A stretch of DNA of 64,000 nt. It comes from Corallium rubrum. Lineage: Eukaryota > Cnidaria > Anthozoa > Scleralcyonacea > Coralliidae. A program made the translations under genes and the position numbers. Under the pieces are notes generated by a model, which was given only the letters and a program-made list of their open reading frames with translations, ran no database searches and was not told the DNA's origin. Location of the stretch: assembly GCA_964035015.1 (NCBI GenBank), contig OZ036003.1:3540031-3604030 (forward strand). The letters run 5' to 3'. Each line of letters starts with the position of its first letter. Position 1 is the first letter of the stretch. This document shows positions 11,901 through 23,245 of the stretch, piece by piece.

Positions 11901-14900
11901 ATGCAAACAGACCATGTTGGTAAAATAACTTACAGTATATACTAACAGTATTTATTTAATCCCTTTGTTTTATTCAATATTTTCTGGTTATTAAGCTGGC
12001 TTCCTGCAGGTGCAGGTTTAACCAAAAAGATCATATATATATGGTATATACTAGGAGTCTGGTTGTACAAAGCCTGGATAGCCTTTCCAGTCGATATTAG
12101 TCCTGGTGAGTAAACATGAGTTCTATTCACATGTTATATCTTAAAGAACAAAAATTTTGTCTGCCAAGTAGCACTGTGAGTCACATAAGGAGCTCCCTAT
12201 TCAGTCAATAAAATTTAAATTTGACTGCTCAATGTACGAGTGGTACTGAACCTCTTGTTGGGACTTTAATCCACTGGTTAAGCTATCTAGACTTTGTGCA
12301 ACCAGGCCCTGTTGTACTAATGGTATACACCCCTCATTAGCCAGTCTTAAAGTATCATTTGGTAAGAATAGGGAACTAGCAAAAATTAATTAACATTTAT
12401 TTTTATAAATTACCTTTTTTGGCACAATCATTTCTCCTAGGCTGTATTCCCCCTTTAGTATCTTCTCTTGCAGCTGCTCTTTCAACTTTTGATTTGTGCT
12501 TGGTGTTGCAAGGCTGATTTCTCCACCCAGCCCTCTCCGCTTTCTTCTAACTCTTGAATTTTCACAACAGGTACCCGTACCAACATCAGAGGAGACCGGA
12601 CAGCTGTCATGTGACTGTCACGTGATATTGTCGACCAATGAAATTGCGCTATTTTCTTATCGTTGATCGGCTGAAAATTTTGCATTGGACTCAGAATACC
12701 GAATATTACGCTGTTGTCATTCATTTTTTTCCTTAAAAAAGCAGTGATATGGTTTCATATATTGTTGGACTATCCATATCTGTAGGATTTTGCAAGGTAA
12801 ATGTATTTTTTCTACTTTGTTTTGATCGTTTATGTAGGTCGTGTCGCGCTAAGCGAAGACCCCACATCTGGTTTGTCAACAATCTTCAAACCAAAAAATC
12901 TCGAATTCCCATGGTTCGAATTCTCTAATTTTTGCGTAATAAGTTGAAAAAATGTCTAATCTCGGATTCTATGGAGGCGATCCCCAGCGATCCCCTCACC
13001 GTTTTCGAGATATTCGCCGTTGAACCGACCATGGTATTTCGGCTTTCGCTAAGATGGCGCCCAATAATTTAAGAGAGCCTCTCGCCACTAAAGCCTGTTT
13101 TTCTCTCAAGAATTTTGTAAGTTTCCTAATATTTCGAGCTTTATTCTTTAGAATAAGTGTTGAATGAGTGGTGGACAATTATTAAATAGTAAAATTTGGT
13201 ATTTGTCTGTTTTATGGTCCAAAACGCTGACGTCGCTGTATAAAAACACCATCATATTCTGGAAAAATTGTATACATATCAGGCCATAATATCAGGCCTG
13301 CATACAGAATGCACTTAACTTTCTTAAAGATCTGCTATATCTGTATACAGAACTGATATGTATAGATATTTTTATATATTAAATAACGTGTTCCATGCCA
13401 GCAGTATGATTATTAAAATTGATGTGTGGATTATTTGTAGTTTATTATTAGTTATTGTGAATAATATATTGTAGTTGTATTTTTTTATTTTTTCCTAATT
13501 TGTTTAATTTGTTGTTCGTATTGTTTTTCAGTATACAAATATTTATTATCCCTTTTGCCCCAGTTGTCCATTTCAACTGAGTCAGTGATGTAGGAAGCAA
13601 GCTGATGGGGTGCCAGGGGGAAGTGTACACTTTCAAAAGTACCTTGTTTCAGGGCAGAGTTTTAAAATGACCCTTGAGGTACATGTCTTCTGATAAAGGT
13701 CTTTTTTGTTGCAAAATTATAAAGGGGGACTCCAAGTGGTTGGGGGGGGGGGGGGTGGTATGTGCCCTGTGTCCACCCCTTGGTTTGTACCCATGAAGTG
13801 TCAGAATAGGTATTGGCTGTACAGTCAACTCTTAAGACATGAAAGAGTTAATAACTCCATATCACATTGTATTTTTTACAGGAAGTGAAGAGATACAGTA
13901 CAGATGTAAGTGTTGGAAGAACTTACTTTGGTGGTGTTCAGACTGAGTGCCCAGGCAGGAGCACCAATCTGAACTGGATTTTTACAATGATAAATTGATG
14001 GATTCTCTTTTACTAAATAACATTCAAATAATATATAGTTTGAAGTTTTGCATGTTGTCATGTTGTATAATTACATAAGGCAATGCATAATAATTGTGGA
14101 CGTAATTAATAAAATTTTAACACAGAAGTATTATCTTGCATATTATTATACAATCCAAATGCTATTATTCATCCCTTTGCCTTTGAGTGCTATGGTCAAC
14201 TATGTCTAAAACAGACACCCTTGGGCTGGACATTGTCTGTCTTATAGTTCATTCATATGTCTACCTTAATACAGTAACTTTTCTGATGCCATCTCTAAAT
14301 GGCCAAAGTTGATGTTTTCTTGGCAGGGGGGGGGGGGGGGGGGTTGCTTCACTGCAAAAATGTTGGACCAATAGTTAAAATGGTAACGATGCCCCTGACG
14401 GAATAGAAGTGACCAAGATCAATATTGAGACAAAACATTTTAATTTTATTCAAGTTCCTTATTTACATATATATTGAGGATACAGGAAATACCCTTTATT
14501 TGATAAAATAGAAATATTTGACCAGTCCAGTTATATACCAAATTTATCAATAGATTCTGGAGGCAATCCAATAAATTATCCCGATTTTTCATTCACCTTA
14601 ATTATAAAGAAAAATACAAGATTGCTATTGAATAATAAATTTTAAGCTAGCTTTATTCACAATTTTATAAAATTTGGGATACTACAAGTACAGTATAAAG
14701 TATAAAAGGAAACAAGACTGTTTGTTAAAAAATCGGGGGGAAAACCCCAAACAAACCAAGGATGATAGACTAGTTGTATCTAATTGATCCAGATAATTGT
14801 TACACACAACAGTTATAGAAGTTTACAGTAATACTGCAGAATGCAAAACATTAAACCACGGAAAATGCATCATAAGGTAGTATAGAATAGGAAACATTTG

Positions 14901-15762
14901 AGAGGGAAATCATTAACCACTAAACAACAAATAATGTTGATTTCTCACCTCACGCTTTTCTCCAGTTGTAACGAATCACACGTTGCACAGCACAACCAAA
15001 TCCTTCTTTGTTGTAAACATCTAATTCGTTTCTGATTTGTTCCATTATTAATTGTAACATAAAATGCGTCGAATCCGAAGGAACTTGAGTAGTCTTGAAT
15101 GCCCATGCGCCATTGTCACGAATATACGCCAAATAAAGCACAATCTGATCATATTAACTGTCTATGACTCTATGATAACCACGAATTGTTCTCGTATTTT
15201 TCTGACCATCAGATTTATCAGTTCTGGATCAACTGTGAGAGTTTTCAAAAGTTTTTGCGCACCTAGTCCACCGGGCAGAGTTCATTCCTCGTCTGAGGTC
15301 AGATGTAAATAAATCGATAATTTATCAATTTTAGCGTTAGGACCATGATGCTTTGCGGCAGCTGTCCAACCTCCTCTGTATCAACATCTTCAAATTTCCT
15401 CTTGAACCGACTGGTATCAACTCCGACAGATCTAAGCCATTCTTTGGCAACCTGACCTCCATTTTTTGCCACTTCACCCATTTTGTTTTTGATATTGTAT
15501 TTAACTGCCAGCTGCGACCAGTTGACCACTGCATTGTCATCATACCCCTCCACTTCTTCTTTCAAACTTTCTTTGTCCCAGGTCATCCGGTCAAATCTAC
15601 CAACTGGACTCTTTTTGGTAGTATTGGTACTTGATTCTTGCTGTGCACACCTCTTAATTGCATCTTCCTTATTTTCGAAAGCCATTGTAAGGCGGTCATG
15701 CTGTCATCCTCTCAATGATTGGCGATTTCCAAAACATCTAGTGTGATAATTAGAAATATACT

Positions 15763-15835
<73 letters not shown>

Positions 15836-16986
15836 TAAGTGAATTATAATTAACATAATACAAATGATAACTGAAGACCAGAGTTTTATATGGTAAGGTC
15901 TTTAAGTGTCAAGTCAGCCTAACTGGCCGGGTAATAGCTCTGGTCTTAACAACAGCCAATAAATATGTGTTCACCGAGTCATGCAATGGGAGATATCACC
16001 TTCAAGCCAAAACGCTATTCTTCTATTCCTTCCCTCATCATTAAGTTTCAAACCATATACCAAATTTATCCACTGCTTTGAAGTGTGCTAAGCTAATTAA
16101 TATATGACATACAAATTATTGTAACATATTAATGAATAGTAAGTAATATTAAACATAATTGTAATATAAAATATATAGATGTACTGTAATTTTTAGAATA
16201 TTGGGTAAAACATAACAATGCGAATATAGTTATGGGGACTATTTACCTGATAACCTCTGTGTCCTTCATTTGATCTTCTATGTTTGACTTGAACTTTCTG
16301 TAAAGATTTCTTCTTTCTTTCTTCTTTATAGCCTTGGATTTTTTTGGTGACAACCGTAACTCGCGAACTTTAGTGAGGGCCTTTGACAAAGAAACATTGC
16401 AAGAATACTGGAATACAGGATTGATTTCATTGTATAGAGCCCGAGCTGTCTCTGTTGAGTTCGGTTTGCCATTTTCCACCATTTCTCCTGTGATTATACT
16501 ACACGCTTGTTGGATATGCTGTCTTGCCTCTTCCAAATTTTTACTCCCTACAGTCGGATTTGGATGTTGCTTGCACTTTACAGAGAACAACGACTGTTCA
16601 CTGGTGTATCTCTGCGCACAACCTTTGCAGTCCACTAAACTGTGTTCATCCTTCTGGTCCAATGGAAGCTTTGCCCATTTGGCACTGCTGAACGCATTCA
16701 CGTACTGCGTTCGCTCTTCTATCTTGCGCGAATTCCAGCGACTGAATTTCTTCTGTAAGTCCATCAATTTTGCATGGAAATACTTCTGTTCAATTGCAAA
16801 GTTCTCCTTGCGATCATTGAAAACATTCAAATAGCATTCGTATTGCGCGACTGCTAGTCTTGAGCGGAACGTTGTTGTCGATTCACCGGATTCTCTCTTG
16901 ATTGTGCGACGAGTTGCCTCAAGTACTTCCCATGCGGCTACTTTGGCGAATCCACACGTCTCTGGGAGAATTAATCTCTGAACCAT
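5948..16986 (-). CDS. Gene A: multi-exon gene of a putative multicopy cnidarian-type family (possibly transposon-related), decayed
   Basis: Read on minus, exons fall at 16986-16247, about 15700-15299, about 12620-12414, 11561-11058, 8244-6627 and 6426-5948. Two junctions were checked: 6627/6426 joins in phase as a split GAT codon, and 11058/8244 joins in phase 0 with CAG acceptors. The first exon has Cys pairs (CKGC) and charged helices. The third to fifth contain a KRRGLGGEIS segment and WHDQSTIANH. The large exon begins with CDVMRFFHGDGPARQFESG, a CSVC pair and a SAP-like helix around 8000 (LTVQDLTRELTSRG). The last exon is helical. The order of motifs matches a gene family I remember as repeated in cnidarian genomes, but I cannot name its function. 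The 15.7-15.3 kb exon appears to need a frameshift near its start, so this copy may be non-functional. Confidence 0.55.
8245..11057 (-). repeat. Gene A intron edged at both ends by GTGTAA/TTACAC repeat arrays
   Basis: The intron between the checked junctions 11058 and 8244 starts inside a GGTGTAAATTTACACC palindrome (10922-11062 holds two near-identical blocks about 110 bases apart). It ends with about 500 bases (8275-8785) of irregularly spaced GTGTA/TACAC motifs, roughly every 30 bases and in both orientations. The middle (about 8800-10900) lacks them. Repeat edges coincide with splice sites, as expected if a transposon supplied the intron. The GT of the donor lies inside the repeat motif. 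Confidence 0.6.
9865..9988. repeat. Near-perfect hairpin (fold-back) inside the gene A intron
   Basis: Two arms of about 50 bases (TATAAATAAGTTTTGTGGAA and beyond, ending at AAGCTT) are complementary with only one or two mismatches and surround a short loop with CTGATGAAGG. It looks like a fold-back element or the joined ends of an inserted repeat. Confidence 0.8.
12625..14949. other. Intronic or intergenic sequence with homopolymer runs
   Basis: No exon is supported here. There are G-runs near 13740 and 14326. A short frame at 12996-13178 (minus) has no motif. Confidence 0.45.
14950..15260 (-). pseudogene. Possible broken exon on minus
   Basis: A minus-strand segment reads YLAYIRDNGAWAFKTTQ and continues with amphipathic sequence to a TGA at 14950. 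Upstream (about 15260-15170) a different frame reads KLLKTLTVDPELINLMVRKI before a TAG. The two could be one exon with a frameshift. It lies within the gene A span, but I could not place it in that gene with confidence. Confidence 0.3.
15763..15832. repeat. ATT/AT microsatellite
   Basis: A run of ATT trinucleotides passes directly into about 20 AT dinucleotides, inside the presumed first intron of gene A. Confidence 0.95.
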
Positions 16987-18552
16987 CGCACAAATTCTTG
17001 ACTACTATTATATTGTTTACTTATTTACAGCGGATAATATTTTACGCATACGTCTTCTTGTCCACCGCTCTGCTCTGACTGAATCTTGAATGTTGGCGCA
17101 TAATTTGCAAGCATGCGTGTATTAACAGGAAACTTGAACTGTCATAGAAATAAACCAGATGTATCTCTTTGATTATATCCAGTAGAGAATAAAAAATGGG
17201 AAAGTATAACGATTGAGTTTGCGGCACGTTGTCCGAGTGCTGAATGTGTACTGTTTATATTCATAGCCAATTATTTTAACTCATGTTTGCTGGTTTGTAA
17301 GGACTTGTACGTGTAATAGCACATCTATTACTATACGCTTTAGTTGGCTCGCGTATTTGCTTGCATAAATGTGTAGAATGAAACATAAAGCAGTGTGATT
17401 ATTTGTAAAAAGTCTGTAGTTTCACAATTATTTAGCATTCTCGCTATTACTATGGCAACTACGTTGTTGTGGATGTCCGCTGGTTGTAACGACTGAACAC
17501 ACCAAAGCACTTCGACAAAGATGTCGGAAAAATTATAAGCAATCGCCAAAAATGTTTGTTGGCTTTGCGGCAAGTGATTTCCTATAGCTACTTTAAAACT
17601 AATGGCAGAAATGATTAAAGGCTCATCCAAACTTGCTAGTTTCGAGTTCGCATGAGGTACATTGTCGTGTAAAAGACCATTAATGTAGCTAATAAGAGCA
17701 CATTTCAGCGGTACATATAATAAAAGGGGGGAAATATGCAGTAAAGTACATCAGGAGACACCCTCCGAACCTATCGTTAAGAATAATAAGTGCAGCAGTT
17801 TCCAGAAATACCTTACTGGTATTCTTATAACATGCGTTTCTACTGCCGCATGGGCTGTGAAAGTACCGCATATTTTACGACGCCATATTTGAGTACAAGT
17901 CACGTGACATGTTTCCATGGAAACAAATGATGGTTGCTATAAATGCGTTGGATGTATATAAGTTATGGACCAAAGGTATCTCTTCCAGACCACGAATGGA
18001 TAATTTTTTAGAATTTATTTCTTATTTTTCTTGATTTTTTGCGAGGGACCCAGGCATTAATGCACCTGAGAACTCTTAATTTTTTTATTGCAGGCCCCAG
18101 GTATAGGGGGCATTTTACGACATTTGGAGGCATAAAGTATCCCCAGAATGTGGGGCATTTGTAAATATTAGAAAAAGGTCAAAATCAAATCCCCACCTTG
18201 TCCCGGGGGTGGGGTAGGGGTGGGGGTCGGGGTTTACATTGACTCATGCATAATTAAACACTTGATCAACAACTGCTGATGACTGACCATTATTAGGTAC
18301 TACAGGTACAGGAAATACTGTAGAGGGTCTTGGAACTACACTTCTATTAGAGCTACCACTCATGCTTGCACTGCTATTACTGGTTGAAGGCTCTGTGTAT
18401 AACAAATATATTTAATATTTATTAAAATATTATAGAGTTATTATACAGTACTGCACATGCACAGTATGTGTACGGAAAGACAAATAAGCTGGGTTTCAGG
18501 GATTGTTTATTTAAAGCTTAGATGTTTAAATGCCACCCTGCCACACTTATAG
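16987..18552. other. Sequence upstream of gene A, no gene seen
   Basis: Several short open frames on minus (17042-17871) lack motifs and splice context. The gene A promoter is presumably just upstream of 16986, but no core element is convincing. Confidence 0.45.
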
Positions 18553-19036
18553 GTTTAAAGTGCCTATGAAATGAAAATTAAGTCTGTCTTATTTGAAAGA
18601 ACACTTAAAATGATAGAGTAACAACTTTTGAAGATTTTCGTTTCCTTGCTTCTTTCTTGAGATATTTCAGTTTGTTTGATATGCAAATTAAACATTTTAA
18701 CATCACATGTGCATAATGCGTTATTGAAAAAAGTTATATATCTTTGCTATTATCAAACCAAAATATTTCGAGGAAAGCATGTGCGTGTGTTTCGCCCAGA
18801 ACACTAAACATGTAGATTTTCAAGTGATCGTACTTGACAATGGAAAAGATATATAACGTCTTTCGATAACTCATTATGCACGTGTGACGTCGCAACATGT
18901 GACATTTACATCAAACAAACTGAAATATCTCAAGAACGAAGCAAGGGAACGAAAAACGGAAAAAGCCGTTACTCTATCATTTTAAGTGTTCTTTCAAATA
19001 AGACAAACTTAATTTTCGTTTCATAGGCACTGTAAG
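18553..19036. mobile_element. Fold-back element with inverted arms of about 200 bases
   Basis: The sequence beginning AGTGCCTATGAAATGAAAAT at 18557 returns as its inverted complement ending at about 19033. The arms stay similar for about 200 bases (including CAGTTTGTTTGATATG and its complement) with scattered mismatches, around a centre of about 80 bases. There is no coding capacity, which fits a non-autonomous MITE or fold-back transposon. Confidence 0.8.
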
Positions 19037-20000
19037 AGTTCACAATTTATGTAGAGGTGATATATATGATGATTTTTAAGGGGTCACGTGATCATATTAT
19101 TACAGTTAGTAAATTTTTTGGTGGGGGCTTTAGAAAAATTGCATGAAAAATACAACAGACATGAGAGAGAGGTGTGTGTGGGGGGGGGGGGGGGGGGTTT
19201 GCGAAAAATTTAAATGAAAAACATTCATATGTTTTCATTAATTTTTTATCAGTTTGTACAGTACTGGGTCACTTTGTGTAGTATGAATAAAATTCTTACA
19301 ATCCGTTTCAATGAAAATACAATACAATAATGGCCACCATTGATTTTTAGTTGTAAATTATCCTATATTGATCTAATATTTGTATTTAATCTCCTGTACA
19401 GATGGAAATTACCCAAGGATTCACCAATCACCCAGAGTAATTTGTAATACATTACAATCTAATTAACTTTAAGGTAAAGATGACAGTAACAATGATTTAT
19501 GTGACGATTAAAGACCACATGCATTTCATAAAATAAATATTTTGTGGGTTTTTCCTCCCACATAATATTTATTATGATATATCAATATTAAAATTATTTG
19601 TTGACAATTTATTATGCAATGCTAAATATACTTGTACAATTTATTCAGCTATTTTGGAGAATGTTGTCGATTATAAAATGTGAAGGCCAAGCAAGAGAGA
19701 CATGACATTTTACAACTGTTTGCAGGATATCACATTTATGTTTCGATGAAAAAATTAACATGCCTAGAACTAGAGCTACACGTAACTTTAAAAATAAACG
19801 ACATGAGAGAACTCGTGTTGACATGTTCGAGTAGTCATACAAACTGTCAGTGACAAAAAAACAGATGAAGCTTTGAAAAGAGATGGTAACCAGGAACAGT
19901 ATCACCAAAGCTTTTCAAAGTATTATCTAAAGTTACTCTTACTGTCCGGAAGTTTCCTCGGGTGTCTGCGTGTGCTTGAGTTTCCTGTCACATTATGTTA
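19037..20000. other. Intergenic sequence before the viral element
   Basis: Contains a G-run near 19180 and AT-rich sequence. No gene supported. Confidence 0.4.
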
Positions 20001-20002
20001 AG

Positions 20003-20053
20003 TGCTGAAATGTGGTCTGAGACGGTAAAACGTTTCAGACCATACTTCAGCAT
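20003..20053. repeat. Stem-loop next to the left side of the viral element
   Basis: TGCTGAAATGTGGTCTGA and its near-complement TCAGACCATACTTCAGCA form a stem of about 18 bases with a loop of about 15. It lies just before the first AT-rich viral ORF. It is not similar to the terminal sequence found at 47.44 kb. Confidence 0.6.
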
Positions 20054-20113
20054 TCAAACACAATCAGAAAAGCCCTTACTGGAGTAACATATACCGGGGT
20101 ACATGTTATTTCG

Positions 20114-20924
20114 GTGAGGGGTATTCTACCTGACGATGAAGAACGGATTGCTGCTGCTGCGAAGCTCAAGGAAGAACGGATCGCACAGGTCACGAAGCTC
20201 GAGGAAGAACGAGTGAGAGCGATTGATCAAGAACACCAATGGGTAGATCGGGAGAGAATGGAGAGAGCAAAAAGAAGAAGAAGAAAAAAAAAATTAGTAG
20301 ACGATTTCTACAGAAATTTGAATTTGGCCAATATTACAAATATTTCTCTTTCACCCCTCCCTCCTGATGAACTCGACCATATATTTACACAACCTATCGG
20401 CGACGTCGTTACAACCGAAGTTGTCAATGGATCTATGATAGAAGGTGGTCTCTTTGATTTTTCTTCTTTCTCAATCCCTCAACAACACCAATCCACTATC
20501 GAGGATATCACCCCTATGCAGCAACCGGCGACCGAAGTTAACTTTAAAGCATCTTCTCCTCATCATACCGGCAGTAAGGGAAAAAACATTGACGTTTTAA
20601 AACGGTGTTACAAGGAAAGAGATTTTGACGCTTTAGATGAAAATAGAAAAAATAAAAATTTTTTTAGAAAATCCCGATATTTTAAGAAAAAAGACGTTCT
20701 TGTAGATTCGTACGCAATATTGAGTAAATTTGAGAGACATAGTGGTAACAGCTGAGAATAAATTTAGAGAACTTAAATACATATTTAATGAAAAACAAAA
20801 AAAATTAAAGAAGTTAAGCGAAGTGAAAGAAAAACTTAACATATTAGAGATGATAGCGATGCGGTATGTAACGGAGAATAATAAGGGTGATAAAAAAAAT
20901 AAATTTTTTGTGTATTTTTTGTAA
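20114..20924 (+). pseudogene. Charged coiled-coil protein, frameshifted
   Basis: The frame is open from upstream of 20100 and has no ATG before the KRRRRKKK region, so the true start is unknown and could lie in a spliced 5' exon. The first part is Glu/Lys/Arg-rich with heptad-like repeats (KLKEERIAQVTKLEEERV), then a basic patch and a Ser/Pro/Gln-rich linker. At about 20735 the frame ends, and another frame continues with similar helical sequence (FRELKYIFNEKQKKLKKLSE) to 20924, so one frameshift is likely. I do not recognise the family. It is the first gene of the plus-strand left arm. Confidence 0.5.
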
Positions 20925-21325
20925 TGGAATTTATAATAGAGGAGGTAAATAAAAGCGGCATCGCGATCGGGGAGATATTTAAAAAAAAAATCGAAGACTG
21001 TGTACTTCAACAAAGAAACCTTTTGGAAAATATAAAAGTTAATATTTTGAAGACTCAATTTCCGGGGATTTACGAAGAAATTCGACGGTACACTATAGGG
21101 GATATCATTGCATTTTATTCATTACTCGTTGTGTTCTTTAAAGGAGTGGAAAAAGAAGAAGAAATTTTGATTAGAAATTTCACAAGATTATCACTCGCGC
21201 ATCTTAATCAGTGTGTTAAGCAAATGAATTCTTATGATATGGGATATTGGGGAATTAAAGAAAAAAAAATATCGGGAATTAAAGAAAAAAGAAAAAATGA
21301 AGTGACGATTTTGAACATCATTTAA
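20924..21325 (+). CDS. Unknown 133-residue protein upstream of the Fic gene
   Basis: Its ATG overlaps the preceding stop (TAATG), typical of compact viral genomes. The protein is helix-rich with a mid region of hydrophobic segments (DIIAFYSLLVVFF) and a Lys-rich tail containing a short internal duplication (two GIKEK segments). No homology is recognised. It lies 32 bases before the Fic ORF and may be expressed with it. Confidence 0.55.
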   Translation: MEFIIEEVNKSGIAIGEIFKKKIEDCVLQQRNLLENIKVNILKTQFPGIYEEIRRYTIGDIIAFYSLLVVFFKGVEKEEEILIRNFTRLSLAHLNQCVKQMNSYDMGYWGIKEKKISGIKEKRKNEVTILNII

Positions 21326-21357
21326 AAATTAAAATATTTTGGTACAACGTCGTGGTT

Positions 21358-21930
21358 ATGGAAGAAGAAGAGGTGAATGACTATTTTTGGTATATTTGTG
21401 CAAAATATGCTCGGGGGATAAGTGATTTTTATCGGATAAAACAATCATGGCGAGAACAAATGGAAATAAGTGAAATATGTATTTATTTACATAAGCGTTG
21501 TATGAAAAATTACAACGGGGGTAAATATTCAAAAAATTACAGATATGTAGGAAATCATTGTCCACCTTTTCCTGACTATATTGATATTTACATGGAATTA
21601 TTAGACGAACATTATCATAGAATTAAAGACGACAACGACGAATTGAATTTGCTCGCTACACGAATATATTTTATATTTGAATATATACACCCGTTTGCTG
21701 ACGGGAATGGTCGGGTAGGAAAAGCTTTACACGCTATATTGACAGATAATTTATCATGTAAGGTAAAATCTTTTGAACAACACAAAATGTTATGTGAGCA
21801 ACTAGAAATATTACAAACTAAAGAAGGACTACGTGTTTTTGAAGATAGAAAATCTTACATAAATGTATTTAATAATTTGAAAAATATATTAGAGTATTTT
21901 TTTTTAAATAATCAAGAAAACTTTTACTAA
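21358..21930 (+). CDS. Fic-domain protein (AMPylase-like)
   Basis: The 190-residue frame starts at the first ATG (21358). Residues 111-124 read HPFADGNGRVGKAL, matching the Fic motif HPFx(D/E)GNGRxxR except that Lys replaces the last Arg. The preceding YRYVGNHCPPFPDYI and the helical region fit the Fic fold. Fic enzymes typically transfer AMP or other phosphate-containing groups to target proteins; the catalytic His and the anion-binding GNGR are present, so activity is plausible. There is no signal peptide or membrane segment, and I see no clear (S/T)xxxE(G/N) inhibitory motif. The gene is intact, unlike most of the element. A role in altering host proteins is inference. The same AT-rich composition as its viral neighbours argues against recent bacterial contamination. 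Confidence 0.85.
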   Translation: MEEEEVNDYFWYICAKYARGISDFYRIKQSWREQMEISEICIYLHKRCMKNYNGGKYSKNYRYVGNHCPPFPDYIDIYMELLDEHYHRIKDDNDELNLLATRIYFIFEYIHPFADGNGRVGKALHAILTDNLSCKVKSFEQHKMLCEQLEILQTKEGLRVFEDRKSYINVFNNLKNILEYFFLNNQENFY

Positions 21931-22014
21931 TAAATATGTGTGAAAAGAAAGTGGCGATAAAATCTCTTAAACTTAAATCAACAGTGTTTAGGAATTTGAC
22001 AATTATCACGTGAG

Positions 22015-22550
22015 TTAACGAGTCTTGGGAAAAAAAAATTTGCCATCGTCATAATTACATAGTGTGATAACCGGCTCTGAAAGAGGCGTTATTCTTTTTA
22101 TGTTTTTCATTTCTTTTTTTGACACATTCTCATAATCAAACACTTCAAAATCACAAGTATCTGATCCTGCGCTATTTGGTTTTCGACAATTTTTAAAATG
22201 GCAAACTTTAAGATCTTCCTGTTTTGAAATAATTTTATAAACGTTGTAACTGTGTGATTTTTTTTTTATCATTTCGCATGGGTTGTGACTTTCGCAAAAC
22301 ATACAAAGCAACAGGCTAAATTTAACAAAAATTTCATACTTATTCTTCCATCTACACACTTGAGTGCTTGGTGGAAAAAATTCGGTGATTTAGTGTATAA
22401 ATAGACTCCTATACTTACACCTTCATCACCATATTTTTTATATATATACGAAAACACCGCGTGTAATGAAGTGCTCTTATTCCAACAACTTCTATATAAC
22501 CAAGCACCGTACGGTACGTGTGTTCTATTGTTATTTATGAATCCCAACTA
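22015..22550 (-). pseudogene. NPCE-family viral gene, copy 2, frameshifted
   Basis: Two overlapping minus frames (22547-22269, then about 22359-22015) together resemble the right-arm gene at 43.0-43.95 kb. Shared features are a VYLYTKSPNFF segment (YYLYTIAPDLF in the other copy) followed by a hydrophobic stretch, ESHNPCEM and a Lys-rich turn. The upstream frame lacks an ATG at its start and passes into the other frame near 22340. The downstream part has a HFKNC motif and ends in sequence I do not recognise. Function unknown. Confidence 0.55.
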
Positions 22551-22715
22551 TGAATAATTAACCACACATTACCTTGAGTGCGATCCAACCATCCGCATCA
22601 AAAATCAGAGTAAAATGTTGGTTTTCAAAAAAATTTACTCTCCTTATATATTTTTTTAAAGAAAAATTTTTTTATATAAGGGGAATTTTTTTTTGTGAAT
22701 TATTATTATTTCACG

Positions 22716-23201
22716 ATGAAGCGGAGATTTGTATGTTCTGCAGATTTTGATAAAGCAGTGAGGGATCGTGAGGAGGAAAAGAACAAGAAGAAGAGAGAAG
22801 AAGAACAATAATCACAGTCGCAGCCATCCTCCAGCCCTCCATCCTCACCATGTTCTGGATCAGTTGATGAATTAATATGTAGACATGAGATCGAGATATT
22901 GGAACAATGTTTTTTGGAATTGGTTGCAAAGAATATTAATAAAATCTACTTCGACCAGTGTGGGTGTGTCATCACACACGAAGAAAAAATTGAATTGTTT
23001 ATTGAAGAGAGTGTTGAAGGAATAAGAAGAGATGGGAGAGAACTGCTCGATATTTTTTGTGCTGATGTTAAACATTCTCACCCCTTATACGACACTACGC
23101 TTGTTGCTAATATAAAAAAAATGTTAAAATGCGATACTCGTCTGAGTAAACTTTGTAAAGATAATCTTGATTTTTTTAAAGAAAAACTGATGGAAATGTA
23201 A
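22716..23201 (+). pseudogene. Unknown left-arm protein with in-frame TAA
   Basis: A frame of about 161 codons starts at ATG 22716, has a charged KKKREEE segment, meets a TAA at 22809-22811 and then continues in the same frame through a Ser/Pro-rich linker to a helical domain (QCFLELVAKNINKIYFDQC) ending at 23201. Either translation starts again at an internal site near 22899 or the gene is broken. No family recognised. Confidence 0.5.
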
Positions 23202-23245
23202 AGAAAAACTGATAGACTAAGTTGATTTTAACATTCTGTTGTAAA

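Noticed and set aside
20114..20116. Start codon for the first viral ORF at 20114
   Set aside because: The codon is GTG and the frame is open further upstream, so the real start is not determined.
21358..21930. Bacterial contamination as source of the Fic gene
   Set aside because: The gene sits between viral-type overlapping ORFs of the same AT-rich composition, with eukaryotic transposons and a SINE in the same block.
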